From positions 255,501 through 319,500 of the forward strand of contig JANCRA010000120.1 of NCBI GenBank assembly GCA_024362935.1: DNA of 64,000 bases, written 5' to 3'. The stretch comes from Setophaga petechia. Lineage: Eukaryota > Chordata > Aves > Passeriformes > Parulidae. The notes below the pieces were generated by a model. It saw only the letters and a program-made list of their open reading frames with translations, made no database searches and had not been told where the DNA came from. Numbering within the stretch: the stretch's first letter is position 1; each line of letters begins with the position of its first letter. Position numbers and translations under genes: made by a program. Shown in pieces: positions 25,214-35,299 of the stretch.

Positions 25214-25461
25214 TGTGGCGGTGCTGTAACTGAGCCCGGCTGGCCCACAGAAACGCACAGCTCACAGCCTGTAAGGGCACGGGCAGCTGCGGATCCAGGA
25301 CCTCCGGCGGGGACGAGCTGGATATCGATGCCCTTTCCTGGAGCTCCCTCCACGTCAGTGGTGGAGGAGGCAGCTCCAGCAGGCTAGGCGGCAGAGGCAG
25401 CAGCACGATCCAGAGGTGAAGAAGCACACGCGAGGCAGCAGTTCTCCGCAGCAGGGGAAGG

Positions 25462-25467
25462 TTTATT
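25462..25467 (-). terminator. ERV1 3' LTR polyadenylation signal AATAAA
   Basis: TTTATT on the plus strand reads AATAAA on the minus strand, about 75 bp downstream of the TATA box. In the 3' LTR this would direct cleavage at the end of R for the proviral transcript. Confidence 0.8.
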
Positions 25468-25537
25468 GGAGAGGGTGAAGAGTGTGGACAGATAGGAAGC
25501 CGCAGGGAACTGCCCCGAGGGGCGGGGTGAACAGAAA

Positions 25538-25544
25538 TTATATA
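25538..25544 (-). promoter_or_regulatory. LTR TATA box (3' LTR copy)
   Basis: Reads TATATAA on the minus strand. Two ATTGG (inverted CCAAT, NF-Y type) motifs lie upstream at 25579-25583 and 25661-25665. A GGGGCGGGG GC box lies just downstream, at 25519-25527. The same arrangement is found in the ERV2 LTRs. Confidence 0.75.
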
Positions 25545-25954
25545 GGGAGACCAGAGGGAGGTGGATCCCTTCCTCTGGCCAATGAACACAATACCCAACA
25601 TAATAGACATGGGGCGGCAGCAAATGAAACCACTAAAGGGGTGGGACAGCCCTCTCCTGCCCAATCACCCTCTGCCCTGGAGGGAATGTTCTAGGGAAAA
25701 GGCAGGGGCAGAGAGTGACAGGCAGGTAGGCTGACAACTTAAAAATAACAGGGAGGGGACAACTCGATACAAAAAGGCGGGAGTTGCTAAGTAACAGAAT
25801 GATGGACAGCCCGGCAAGGAGAAAAACAGGGGGAGGGGAAGCCTGGCAAGCGCCATCTTAGGTAACTAAAATCAATACATTACAATACAATAAATTAAAA
25901 TCAAACTGAACTGAGAAAAAGGGGGGAGGGAGACTGCAGGGGCGCACTGCAACA

Positions 25955-25968
25955 TCTCCCTCTTTTTT
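25955..25968 (-). promoter_or_regulatory. ERV1 polypurine tract
   Basis: Reads AAAAAAGAGGGAGA on the minus strand, directly abutting the 3' LTR. This is the expected primer for plus-strand DNA synthesis. Confidence 0.9.
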
Positions 25969-26047
25969 ACACAAAAATAAAAAGAAAAAGCAAGGGTAAA
26001 TTCATGGAAAGTAAAACTGAAAAGTGTCCATAAAGGTCTAAAAAATA

Positions 26048-27391
26048 TTAAACTTCTTGTTCATCCTCGGGCTCCTCTGGTGATGTGATGAAGTCCTGGT
26101 GGTCGGAGCTGGTCTCGGAGTTCTCTGGGTCAGCTTCGGTGGTAGGGAAGCTGACCACGTTGACATTGTTTGTGATGAGTCTTTGGACCAGTCTCCGAAC
26201 CACTGCCCAGACGATGGAGCAACCGAGGATGACAGCTAAAATAAGCAAAACTCCAAATAAAACGTCCTTTAAGATGGAACCAGCCTAGCCTGAGAGCCCA
26301 AGCCCGGAGAGCAGATTCCCTAACCAGTCCTCCGTCTCTCTCTGGATGTCTTTGACCAGGCCCTTCATTTCCTCCAACGCCTTCTGCACATTGGGTGCTT
26401 TAGATGTTAAGTTGAAGCAGCACAGACTTTCAAACTCCTCGCAGCGGTGGTGATGAAGCAGGAGTAAATAATCAATGGCTGCTCTATTTTGCAGCATCGC
26501 CTGTCTGGTGATTTTCTCGTCGGCTAAGAGTCTCGCGATGGCCGTGGAAGTAAGGTTCGCTTGTTTCACTGACTAGCACTCTAATTTGCCCAATTCGCCG
26601 ATGGCCTTCCCGGCCGAAACCCACGGCAAGAACAAAGAGACTGCGACCCTTTTACCTTCGTTCCAATGATAAATTTTGGAGTCGCAATCTGGGCCGAATT
26701 CTGTCAGGTCCTTTTTCTGCCTAATCACCACTTCAGAATTTTTGGTAGGCCAATTCTCCAATTTAGGCGTGCTGGGAGTGAACAGCGTCACATGGCCGAT
26801 CGTGCATGGGCCTCCTAACAGGTGAGAGGGGATGCCGTTCCAGGCTCGGTTTCCGCAAATAAAATACAAGCCTTGGGGTAAAGAGCGGGGTTTAAGGTCA
26901 GGAGTGGTCGGACCTCTGGCCGAGAGGGTCTCTGCGCACCATTGGTGTTCAGATTCCCCTTCAACCAGGGTCCACTGGGGATCATTGGAACGAATAGACT
27001 TAACCAAACTGTAAGGGACCGAAAGACGAACACAAAAAGGGGCTTTGGCGGAACCGAGCAAATCAAATTTCAGAGGCTCTTCGGGGGAAAGGGGGAGAAG
27101 GTTAATCATGTTCCTCCAAGCCTCCGTATAATCTTGATCTTTGGTATTGATCAACAAATTAAGAGGGGAAGGAAAATCACGGGGAGGAACCGGGATCCCC
27201 ACCAGACAGGACGACAGAGGGTCTGTGGCTGCTTCGGCGTGGAGGCAAATGTGGTCCTGGCCGAGAGAGCGGGCAAGGGAGGTCCACATGTTGCTGGCAG
27301 TGGGGGACCTCTGGTCGGGCTCTCCGGGGACTGCTTGGAGGAGGAGGACGACTGCCAGGATGACAACAGCAGGGATTCCTCCTCGAGGCAT
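26048..27391 (-). pseudogene. ERV1 env, interrupted by two in-frame TAG codons
   Basis: Envelope glycoprotein gene of 448 codon positions in one frame. I place the start at the ATG at 27391, because a hydrophobic signal peptide (about residues 5-22) follows at once; the open frame extends upstream to 27430 only from a TTG. The surface subunit is short and lacks a CXXC motif. A weak cleavage site (GKR) precedes an internal fusion peptide. The transmembrane subunit shows a heptad region, an LQNRAAIDY-type immunosuppressive segment, a CX6CC motif and a membrane span near 26230-26270. TAG codons at 26573-26575 (after the fusion peptide) and 26285-26287 (before the membrane span) break the frame. 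The frame is otherwise intact. The organisation resembles alpharetroviral Env. Confidence 0.9.
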
Positions 27392-27459
27392 GGCTGGGCT
27401 GGAGTAACTAAAATCGAAAGGAACAAACAAGTCAAATAATTTGCCAGGGGGGAGAGGGT

Positions 27460-30400
27460 TTAGGTTTCTGGGAGGAAAAGGGAGTCCAAAGGGAATAGGG
27501 AATCTTCCTCCTCCCTCCGTCTTCGCCGCCAGCTGGCAACCCGAACCTGAGGCGTGGATGTTGTCGCCTTAGCCGTTCTTGGCACAAAGGGCCGAACCCA
27601 GCGCGAAGGGACCCACCTGGGGCCTGTGGGGGTGGAAACACAGGCATACCCTCGGCCCCAGGTGATAAGATCGAATGGTCCCTCCAGACGCCAGGTCTCC
27701 GGGTCCTTCACAAGAACCGGGGGTTTCTCCTTCAGGTGGAAACTGCCACTCTGCCCGAAGTGCCGCACAATGGGCGGATTCAGGTTTTCAAAAGAACAAT
27801 TTAAGAAATTGATTGTATACAGCGCCCTGGATAATTGGGACTGAGGGGATTCCACCTTCATCGCCGGGGACAGATGGGAAAGAACCTTTTTTAGGCTCTG
27901 GTGGGTCTTCTCAATCACGGCTTGTCCCGTGGGGGAATAGGGGATGCCAGTTTTGTGCTCTATTCCCCATTGCTGCAGGAAGCTCCTGAGCTCCCTGGAC
28001 ACGTACGAAGGCCCGTTGTCTGTTTTTATAACCTTAGGGATGCCCAGCACGGGGAAAGCCTGGAGCAGATGTTTGATGACATCCTTGGCTTTTTCCCCTG
28101 TGTGGGCAGAGGCAAAAACGGCACTCGAGAAAGTGTCCACTGAAACATGGACAAACTTGAGGCGACCGAAATGGTGAATCTTTGTGATGTCCATCTGCCA
28201 CACCTCGCAGCTGGCAAGTCCTCGGGGATTCGCGCCAGCGGGCAGAGATGGAAGCTGATCCCGCTGGCAATGGGGGCATGTGGCCACAATGGCCTTGGCT
28301 TGGTCCCGCGTGAGCTGGAATTGGCGAACCAAGCCAGGCGCATTCTGGTGGAACAGCTGGTGGCTGATCTTGGCTTGTTTGAAAACATCAGGGAGTGGGG
28401 CCCATTGCACCGCGTGGGCAAGTGCCCACTCGGCCGGGGAAGCGAGGCTATCAGCTAATCGGTTCTCCTCCGCAATGAACCCGGGCAAACCAGTGTGGGA
28501 TCTCACGTGCATTACATAATATTTTTGCTCCCGGTGGGAGATGAGTTTGATGAGCTTCGAGAGCAAATTATACAAGGCTAAATTAGACACCTCTTCAAGG
28601 ACAGCACTTTCAGCTCTAGCGACTACACCTGCAACATAAGCCGAGTCCGTGACCAAATTGAAAGGTTGATCCTTGAATTTCTCGAAGGCCCTGACGACTG
28701 CGTCCAACTCAGCAACTTGAGGGGAGCCCTCAACGATGGTAACATCCATCTCTCACTGCTGAGTTTGAGGATCCTTCCAAGTCATCACTGACTTGTGGGT
28801 TCCTCCGGACGCGTCCGTAAAAACAGTCAAGGCCTTGAGGGGGACTCGACTTTGAATTTCCCGAATTGAAAATTTAAATTGCATATCTTGATTGAATAAA
28901 GCATGTGAAGGATGGCCAATTTCAATTTTCCTTGTGTATTCTGCTAGAGCGAACTGCAAAACTTCGCTCTCCTCGAGGAGTTGATTAAGAACTTTGGATT
29001 GTAGTTTTCCGGATTGTAGTTCAATTGGAATATGTATGCACATGAAATCCACACCTGCCAGCTCCCTGATCCGCGACCTTCCCTTGCGGATCAGCTCAGC
29101 CACCAGCTCATGTGGCCTTGTAATTCTTTTGGACCGATGGTGGCTGAGGAACACCCACTCTATGATTAAGAGGGGGTCACTCAAGCCTTGGTCCGTCCTC
29201 CTCTCTTTAGATGTTTTTGGGGACTTGCGGGTATCATCCCATTGAAAAATCATTCCATGGAGGTGTGGCAGTTTACCAAGTATAATAAATTTGAAGGGCA
29301 GGCCCGGATGACAACGATGGGCCTGCCTTGCCTCGATTATCCGTCTGATGTTCTCGAGTGCAATTTTGGCCTCTGGGGTGAGTTCCCTAGGAGAACTAAG
29401 CTCCTCTCCCCCTTTCAATAAATTGAAAAGGGGGGCTAGGTCATTGGTGGTAATGCCTAGCCAGGGTCTCACCCAATTCAACGCCCCACACAGCTGATGA
29501 ACATCCGCTAAGGTTCTCACCTTGTGGTGAATGGCCAATTTCTGCGGAGCAATGGTCCGCTTCGTGATCTCCAGGCCTAAGTACTTCCAGGGCGGCATCC
29601 GTTGAATCTTCTCGCTCTGGAGCTCGAACCCTGCGGCAATTAAACAATCAGTTACGCGGGAGAGCGCGTGAACCAGCAGGTCATCATTGGGGGCGCAGAC
29701 CAGCACGTCGTCCATGTAATGATAAATGATGACATCTGGACATTCGGTGCGTACCGGCTGGAGCAAGGAAGCAACATACCACTGGCAAATGATAGGACTA
29801 CATTTCATGCCTTGAGGCAACACTCGCCAGTGGTAGCGCTTCCCGGGAGCTTCACGGTTTAAGGTGGGCACCGTGAACGCAAAACGTGGCGCGTCATCAG
29901 GGTGAAGGGGAATTTGAAAAAAACAATCCTTTATATCAATAACAACCAGATTCCAATTTTGGGGGAGCATCGCCGGGGATGGCATCCCTGGCTGGAGAGT
30001 ACCCATATCTTGTATAATTTCATTGATTTTGCGGAGGTCGGTGAGGAGCCGCCACTTGCCAGATGACTTACGAATGACAAACACTGGGGAGTTCCATTCA
30101 GACATGGACTCCACCAGGTTGCCTTTTTGGACCTGCTCCTCCACGAGTTCCGCCAGCGCCTTCAATTTTTGTTTGTTCAGCGGCCACTGTGCTACCTGGA
30201 CTGGTTTATCTGAGAGCCAATTCAGTTTCCAGGTAGGGCGCTCCTCAGTGACCGCTGCCCGAAAAACCTGGGGAGCCGGCAGGTCAATTTTGGCTCCCCA
30301 CTGGGCAAGGGTATCTCTCCCCCAGAGAGGCTCTACATAATCCAAAACAAATGGGCGTACAGAAGCTAATTGCCCATCCGGCCCCTTAATTTGAACGATG

Positions 30401-31158
30401 CTCTTCGAGCGTCTGGCCAATTGTGTCCCCCCGACACCCTGGATGCGCCCATCCACGTTTTGCAACTCCCAATGTGACGGCCACTCCCGAGAGGGAATGA
30501 TCGTCACATCTGCTCCAGTGTCCAACATCCCCCTGATGGAAATGGAGTCTCCCCCCCGGGACAGCTGACAGTCGAGGCGAGGCTTTGCTCGCCCCAGGTG
30601 TTCGGCCCAGGCAACTGAAGGAATGGAAGATTTTATTGAAATGGCCTGGGCTACCACCTCTCCGGCAGGGAGGAACAGAGGGGGACGCAGACACCTGCAC
30701 CTGACGACGAGCGGATGCTGGTCTGCAGACACCAGAGCTGGAAGGATTTCGAGGTCTGGTGGAGTGACCTCGGTGTCTCCCACAATGAGGAGCTGCTGAT
30801 TTGTGTCCCAATTACCTCGGGCCTTCGGGCAGACTGGCAACGCGACAGCCTCAGAATTGGAAAAGTGGAAAGGTCGCGCTGCCTCCAACCTAAAGGAGAA
30901 ACCAGAAGAAAAGGTGGTTAAATCTGGTTCTGATGAAGGTCCCGGGTCAGAACGGCAAAGGCGAGGGGCAACCACGCCTGAGGTCAGGTCCAGTGAAATG
31001 TCGAGTCCAGTAGGTGAAGGTCCTGGGAGCCCTGTTGGACCGGGCTCTGCTGGCGGCGAGCGGGAAAGTGAAGGAAATTCCTCTCCCCTGGCTTTAGATG
31101 TTGAATGCCCGCCCAAATTTCTGTCCGCGCGCAGGGGGGGGCTGCGCTCCTTTATGAG
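27460..31158 (-). pseudogene. ERV1 pro-pol, one reading frame with a single TGA
   Basis: About 1230 codons in the -1 frame relative to gag, entered by frameshifting at 31158-31164. A proline-rich linker comes first. A region that ends like a degenerate dUTPase follows but is not convincing. Next is the aspartic protease, with DTGADV near 30510-30522. RT shows LPQGMKCSP and the catalytic YMDD at 29707-29718. RNase H starts at FTDAS near 28815 and continues past the stop with its acidic residues (AELDA, TDSAY). Integrase has the HHCC zinc module (HX3H, CPHC) and a D, D, E triad (in QMDI, KTDNG and VIEK), then a basic C-terminus. The only break is TGA at 28753-28755 inside RNase H. Protease and polymerase share a frame, unlike betaretroviruses, where a second shift separates them. 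Confidence 0.93.
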
Positions 31159-31164
31159 TTTTTT
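31129..31164 (-). promoter_or_regulatory. Programmed -1 frameshift site, gag to pro-pol
   Basis: The minus strand reads A-AAA-AAC at 31164-31158, in the correct phase with gag and four codons before its stop. Ten bases downstream is a perfect hairpin: GCGCAG (31147-31142), a seven-C loop, and CTGCGC (31134-31129). A shift back by one base enters the protease frame without meeting a stop. Slippery heptamer, spacer and stem together form the standard retroviral signal; the stem may extend into a pseudoknot that I cannot model by hand. Confidence 0.88.
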
Positions 31165-33254
31165 GGGGCCTCTCCTCCTTGGACGCCTGACTGCTGAGCT
31201 CTCTTAAACGCGTAGAACTCCTTGCGGAGCGGGCAGTCAGGCATCCAGTGGTCCTCCTTTTGGCACAAGTGGCACGCCGAGGTGGAGGGACGGCCAGTCC
31301 GGGGGGTGCCAGGTCCCGAGCGGTGGACCGACGGAGATGGTGCAGCGGCGGCGACTGTCCCCTGAAGGTCTGCGAAAGACACCCGACGAGCGGCTGATGG
31401 TGTAGCTGGCTTCTCGCCGGATGCCTGTGATGTTACCTTCGCCGCGCAGACCATCAGGAGATCCCGGAGCGTGGGACGAGGGTGAAGTGGCAGGCTCATT
31501 ATCGCGGCCTTGCAGGCCGGGTTCGCATTGGTGGTAGCGAGGAGCGTTACCATCTTCTTGCGAGCACCCTCGTCCGGCTCCTCCGACTCCGCCGCCTGCT
31601 GCAGTCGCACCACAAAATCGTCAAAATTCTCCGTCGGCCCCTGGAAAAGATGGGACACAGGGACCGAAGGCACCCCCGCGGCCACCCGGTAGAAGGACTG
31701 CAGTGCCACTTGCGTGCTCCGCTTCAGCGCCTCAGTTGGAATCAGGCGGGCCTGCTTGTCGCCCTTCTCCCACTCACCCAACCCACATAGATGGTTAACG
31801 GTGAGCCTTTCTCCCTCAGTGTCCTCCCCCACCTCCGGGTCTTCCCACAGCTGTGGCAAGATGTCAGCCACTGCCATCTCCCACGTGGCTTCCCACCTAG
31901 AATACCGAGCGACGTCCAGTAAGCAACTAAAAATCTGCCTTAAATCGGCAGGGACAAGCTCGGATTCTAGGAGGGAAGCCTCCAGTAGCCCCCGGAAGTA
32001 TCTACTCTGTCCCCCGTGCTCCTTCAGAGCTTTCACCAGCTCCTTAATCAGAGAACGGGGGACTGGGGACCACTGGATGCGGGGATTTCCCCCGCCCCGA
32101 TTCCGGTGGTAAGTCACCGGAGCCGCCATGATGGATTCAGCAGGCTCCGGTGGGCCCTCCTTCCCCTCGGCCCCGGCTCCCAGACCGTGGGAAAAATCTG
32201 GCCAAGATGGCGGACCGTGGGAACCGGAACCCAGGGGGAGGGGACAGGAAGGGGCGGGGTCAGGGGTGCCGTGGGAACCCGGGGCGGGGACTGATGGGAG
32301 AGGGCCCGCCCAGTGGGTTGGACAAGGTGGGAGGGCCTGAGGCGGAGGCGGAGCAAAAGGAGGAACCACGGAGGAGGAGGGCGGAGCGCTGGGAGAGGGA
32401 GGAGCGAAGAAGGGGTAGGAGGGGTCGGGAGGAAGGAAGGGGTTGGGACTAGGAAGGAAAGGATTGGGTGAGGGACTGCAAAAGGGATTGGGGTAGGGAT
32501 AAGGTGGGGGCAGGGACCTTCCCTGCTGGGGTGCCTCATGGTCCTCGCCATCTTGGGCTCCACGGGAGCCATCTTGGGTAGGGACCATGAAGCGAACCTT
32601 TGAAGTTAACTTGGGGGACTTCACAACTCGGAAAGAGGGTATAGGGGAAGATGGGGGAAAGGGAGAACCGGCCGGAGTCTGGCCAGGACTCCGACCGCGG
32701 GGGGATTGGCGACCCTGAGGAGAGCCAGGGCGGTGGAAAGGCTCCTGCCTGCTGTGGTCAGGGGCTGCTCTCCTCAGGATCCCAGGTTTTACGGATGAAG
32801 GGGGACAGGGCTGAGGGGTAGGGACACGCTCAGGGGTACTAACAGGGAGGGGCGAAGGGGGACATGGCTGAGGGGTAGGAACCCGCTCAGGGGTTGGAAC
32901 AGAACTGGGGACTGCAACCGTTTTTGGGAGCTTGGGGTGTTCTCTCAGTTTTTTATTTTCTTGTTTTCTCAGCACCTGTAGGAGCTGAGTCACCCAATTA
33001 AGGTGTCTTGCCAATTTTAATTTTTTAGTAAGCGCGGTCTCCTCTGACCGGACCAAATAAGACAATTTCCTGGAGACCTCTTCCCAAAATCGGGGGCTCC
33101 TATACTGGTCAGAGGAGATATCCTTAAACTGAGAGGAGACCCATCGAACCAAGCTCCGGATCTCTTTTTCTTTAACTAAAACATTTCTATCAACAAGAAC
33201 TTTTACTACAACTAAAACAGCCTCGCGCTGCTCAGCCGACAGTCGTGCACCCAT
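31152..33254 (-). CDS. ERV1 Gag polyprotein (open, 700 aa)
   Basis: The structural polyprotein of the particle; the frame is uninterrupted. It starts at ATG 33254 with MGARLS, which fits N-myristoylation of matrix. The middle is a long proline-rich region (residues about 120-370) with a PPPY late-domain motif at about 249-252, used by such viruses to recruit NEDD4-type ligases for budding. Capsid follows, with the major homology region near residues 538-553. Nucleocapsid has one CCHC zinc knuckle (CX2CX4HX4C) at 661-674. The product ends just past the slippery site. The proline-rich part contains a 57-bp tandem duplication. Assignment rests on these motifs and on position between leader and pol. 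Confidence 0.93.
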   Translation of the reverse strand: MGARLSAEQREAVLVVVKVLVDRNVLVKEKEIRSLVRWVSSQFKDISSDQYRSPRFWEEVSRKLSYLVRSEETALTKKLKLARHLNWVTQLLQVLRKQENKKLREHPKLPKTVAVPSSVPTPERVPTPQPCPPSPLPVSTPERVPTPQPCPPSSVKPGILRRAAPDHSRQEPFHRPGSPQGRQSPRGRSPGQTPAGSPFPPSSPIPSFRVVKSPKLTSKVRFMVPTQDGSRGAQDGEDHEAPQQGRSLPPPYPYPNPFCSPSPNPFLPSPNPFLPPDPSYPFFAPPSPSAPPSSSVVPPFAPPPPQALPPCPTHWAGPLPSVPAPGSHGTPDPAPSCPLPLGSGSHGPPSWPDFSHGLGAGAEGKEGPPEPAESIMAAPVTYHRNRGGGNPRIQWSPVPRSLIKELVKALKEHGGQSRYFRGLLEASLLESELVPADLRQIFSCLLDVARYSRWEATWEMAVADILPQLWEDPEVGEDTEGERLTVNHLCGLGEWEKGDKQARLIPTEALKRSTQVALQSFYRVAAGVPSVPVSHLFQGPTENFDDFVVRLQQAAESEEPDEGARKKMVTLLATTNANPACKAAIMSLPLHPRPTLRDLLMVCAAKVTSQASGEKPATPSAARRVSFADLQGTVAAAAPSPSVHRSGPGTPRTGRPSTSACHLCQKEDHWMPDCPLRKEFYAFKRAQQSGVQGGEAPKNS
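32800..32894 (-). repeat. 57-bp-period tandem duplication in gag
   Basis: 32800-32837 and 32857-32894 match with an offset of 57, encoding two copies of TPERVPTPQPCPPS. The offset is a multiple of three, so the frame is kept. ERV2 gag has only one related segment here. Confidence 0.85.
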
Positions 33255-33651
33255 GACTGTAGATCTTAGATTGGCTGAGCAGCTCCAACCGACACCCGCA
33301 AAATAAAAATGGGGATTTAAAAACCGAAAAATGGGTAAAAAAGAAACCTCCCCCTAAGGCCCCCTGCCGCGAAGGAAAGGTGACCTCCACCCGGCGGACG
33401 AAGCGGCCGAGGGATCCGATAAAAGACAGGAGGGGTACGCAAACCGACCTTAGGGGTAGCAGAGGGATCCGGGTGCCGGGTGATGTCCTCTGGAGGACCG
33501 ATCCGGGGTGCCGGAGGTCGCCGGTCCTATCCTCCGAAGCGGTATTCCCAGTGACCAGGCGTCCCGCTGTCGAAGGCACTGCCGCGCCCAGTGAAGCCGA
33601 CTGCTTCGGACCGTGGGGCGGACGTAGTCCTCGCGACTACGGTGCTGAGCC
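33255..33651 (-). other. ERV1 5' leader
   Basis: 397 bp between the primer site and gag, with no long open frame. It holds a CGGC...GCCG hairpin at 33391-33409 whose core is also present twice in the ERV2 leader, a candidate packaging element. I did not find a convincing splice donor by eye. Confidence 0.75.
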
Positions 33652-33669
33652 GCCCCACGTTGGGCGCCA
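33652..33669 (-). promoter_or_regulatory. ERV1 primer binding site, tRNA-Lys-1,2
   Basis: The minus strand reads TGGCGCCCAACGTGGGGC, the classical Lys-1,2 primer site, five bases after the 5' LTR. It matches over all 18 bases. Confidence 0.94.
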
Positions 33670-33674
33670 GCAGC

Positions 33675-34417
33675 TGTGGCGGTGCTGTAACTGAGCCCGG
33701 CTGGCCCACAGAAACGCACAGCTCACAGCCTGTATGAGGGCACGGGCAGCTGCGGATCCAGGACCTCCGGCGGGGACGAGCTGGATATCGATGCCCTTTC
33801 CTGGAGCTCCCTCCACGTCAGTGGTGGAGGAGGCAGCTCCAGCAGGCTAGGCGGCAGAGGCAGCAGCACGATCCAGAGGTGAAGAAGCACACGCGAGGCA
33901 GCAGTTCTCCGCAGCAGGGGAAGGTTTATTGGAGAGGGTGAAGAGTGTGGACAGATAGGAAGCCGCAGGGAACTGCCCCGAGGGGCGGGGTGAACAGAAA
34001 TTATATAGGGAGACCAGAGGGAGGTGGATCCCTTCCTCTGGCCAATGAACACAATACCCAACATAATAGACATGGGGCGGCAGCAAATGAAACCACTAAA
34101 GGGGTGGGACAGCCCTCTCCTGCCCAATCACCCTCTGCCCTGGAGGGAATGTTCTAGGGAAAAGGCAGGGGCAGAGAGTGACAGGCAGGTAGGCTGACAA
34201 CTTAAAAATAACAGGGAGGGGACAACTCGATACAAAAAGGCGGGAGTTGCTAAGTAACAGAATGATGGACAGCCCGGCAAGGAGAAAAACAGGGGGAGGG
34301 GAAGCCTGGCAAGCGCCATCTTAGGTAACTAAAATCAATACATTACAATACAATAAATTAAAATCAAACTGAACTGAGAAAAAGGGGGGAGGGAGACTGC
34401 AGGGGCGCACTGCAACA
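33675..34417 (-). repeat. ERV1 5' LTR
   Basis: 743 bp. The promoter copy for the provirus: TATATAA at 34001-34007 places transcription start near 33975, and AATAAA at 33925-33930 falls within R. U5 ends in CA at 33675, next to the primer site. Confidence 0.96.
34001..34007 (-). promoter_or_regulatory. ERV1 5' LTR TATA box
   Basis: TATATAA on the minus strand, intact and with the same upstream ATTGG motifs as the 3' LTR, so the proviral promoter appears undamaged. Confidence 0.78.
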
Positions 34418-34423
34418 CTTAGA
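34418..34423. repeat. ERV1 target-site duplication, right
   Basis: CTTAGA, followed by TGTAGGTGACAAG, which continues the monomer broken at 25213. Confidence 0.92.
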
Positions 34424-35299
34424 TGTAGGTGACAAGAAACACTTACTGCAGTGCACTGAAAAGCTAACTGCTACACAGCACTGCGATTGTGTTAGCAGCC
34501 TGCAAAGTGCTAGAAAACTACTTTCCCACTCTCTTGCCTTTTTCTTCACATTAATACTTGAAAGGAAGGCATCTTAGACAACTTTCTTTTTCTTGTGTCA
34601 AAAAACTCTGCAGCCCTCTCTGCAACATCTACAACACGATGGAAGTTGTTTAAGTGAGCAGGAAGGTTTTCTCCTTGCGAGACATAGTGAAAAAGCTATT
34701 TGCTTAGATGTAGGTGACAAGAAACACTTACTGCAGTGCACTGAACAGCTAACTGCTACACAGCACTAGTACTGTGTTAGCAGCTTGCAAAGTGCTAGAA
34801 AACAGTACTTTCCCACTCTCTTGCCTTTCCCTTCACATTAATACTTGAAAGGAAGGCGTCTTAGACAACTTTCTTTTACATTTTGCAAAACACACTGCAG
34901 CCCTCTGTGCAACTTCTACAACACGATGGAAGTTGTTTAGTGAGCAGCAACGTTTTCCCCTTGCGAGACAAAGTGAAAAAGCTATTTGCTCAGATGTAGG
35001 TATCAAGAAACACTTACTGCAGTGCACTGAACAGCTAATTGCTACACAGCACTGCGATTGTGTTAGCAGCTCGCAAAGTGCTAGAAAACAGTACTTTCCC
35101 ACTCTCTTGCCTTTCCCTTCACATTAATACTTGAAAGGAAGGCGTCTTAGACAACTTTCTTTTTCTTGTTACAGAACACACTGCAGCCCTCTGTGCAACT
35201 TCTAGAAGACGATAGGAGATGTTTAGTGAGCAAGAAGGTTTTCTCCTTGCGGGACATAGTGAAAAAGCTATTTGCTTAGATGTAGGTGACAAGAAACAC

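Larger units (their letters stand above)
25214..25954 (-). repeat. ERV1 3' LTR
   Basis: 741 bp. It matches the 5' LTR throughout by eye apart from a 2-bp gap (GTAAGGGC here, GTATGAGGGC there). It directly follows the polypurine tract. On the minus strand it carries U3, a TATA box, an AATAAA signal and U5. Confidence 0.96.
25214..34417 (-). mobile_element. ERV1, near-complete class II endogenous retrovirus
   Basis: A 9.2-kb provirus read on the minus strand, in order: 5' LTR (33675-34417), primer binding site, leader, gag, pro-pol, env, polypurine tract, 3' LTR (25214-25954). The LTRs begin TG and end CA. The 6-bp duplication is perfect. The Lys-1,2 primer site, YMDD and a single CCHC zinc knuckle in Gag place it in class II (ERV-K-like). 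The transmembrane Env has the CX6CC form of alpharetroviruses. One stop in pol and two in env make it defective as read. It lies in a monomer whose uninterrupted relatives are present near 49703, 51703, 57508 and 61225. Confidence 0.96.

Noticed and set aside
25209..25664. 151-codon minus-strand frame in the 3' LTR, and the similar frames in the other LTRs
   Set aside because: It lies within U5-R-U3 and runs into the flanking satellite; the GC-rich composition explains its length.
27392..27430. Env start upstream at 27430
   Set aside because: That codon is TTG. The first ATG is at 27391, directly before the signal peptide.
30640..30900. dUTPase domain upstream of protease
   Set aside because: Only the last strand-like segment (LPAGEVVAQA) resembles a retroviral dUTPase; I do not see the catalytic motifs.
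31081..31116. Separate pro-pol start at 31116
   Set aside because: The codon is TTG, and a slippery site with hairpin lies just upstream in the right phase, so entry by frameshift is far more likely.
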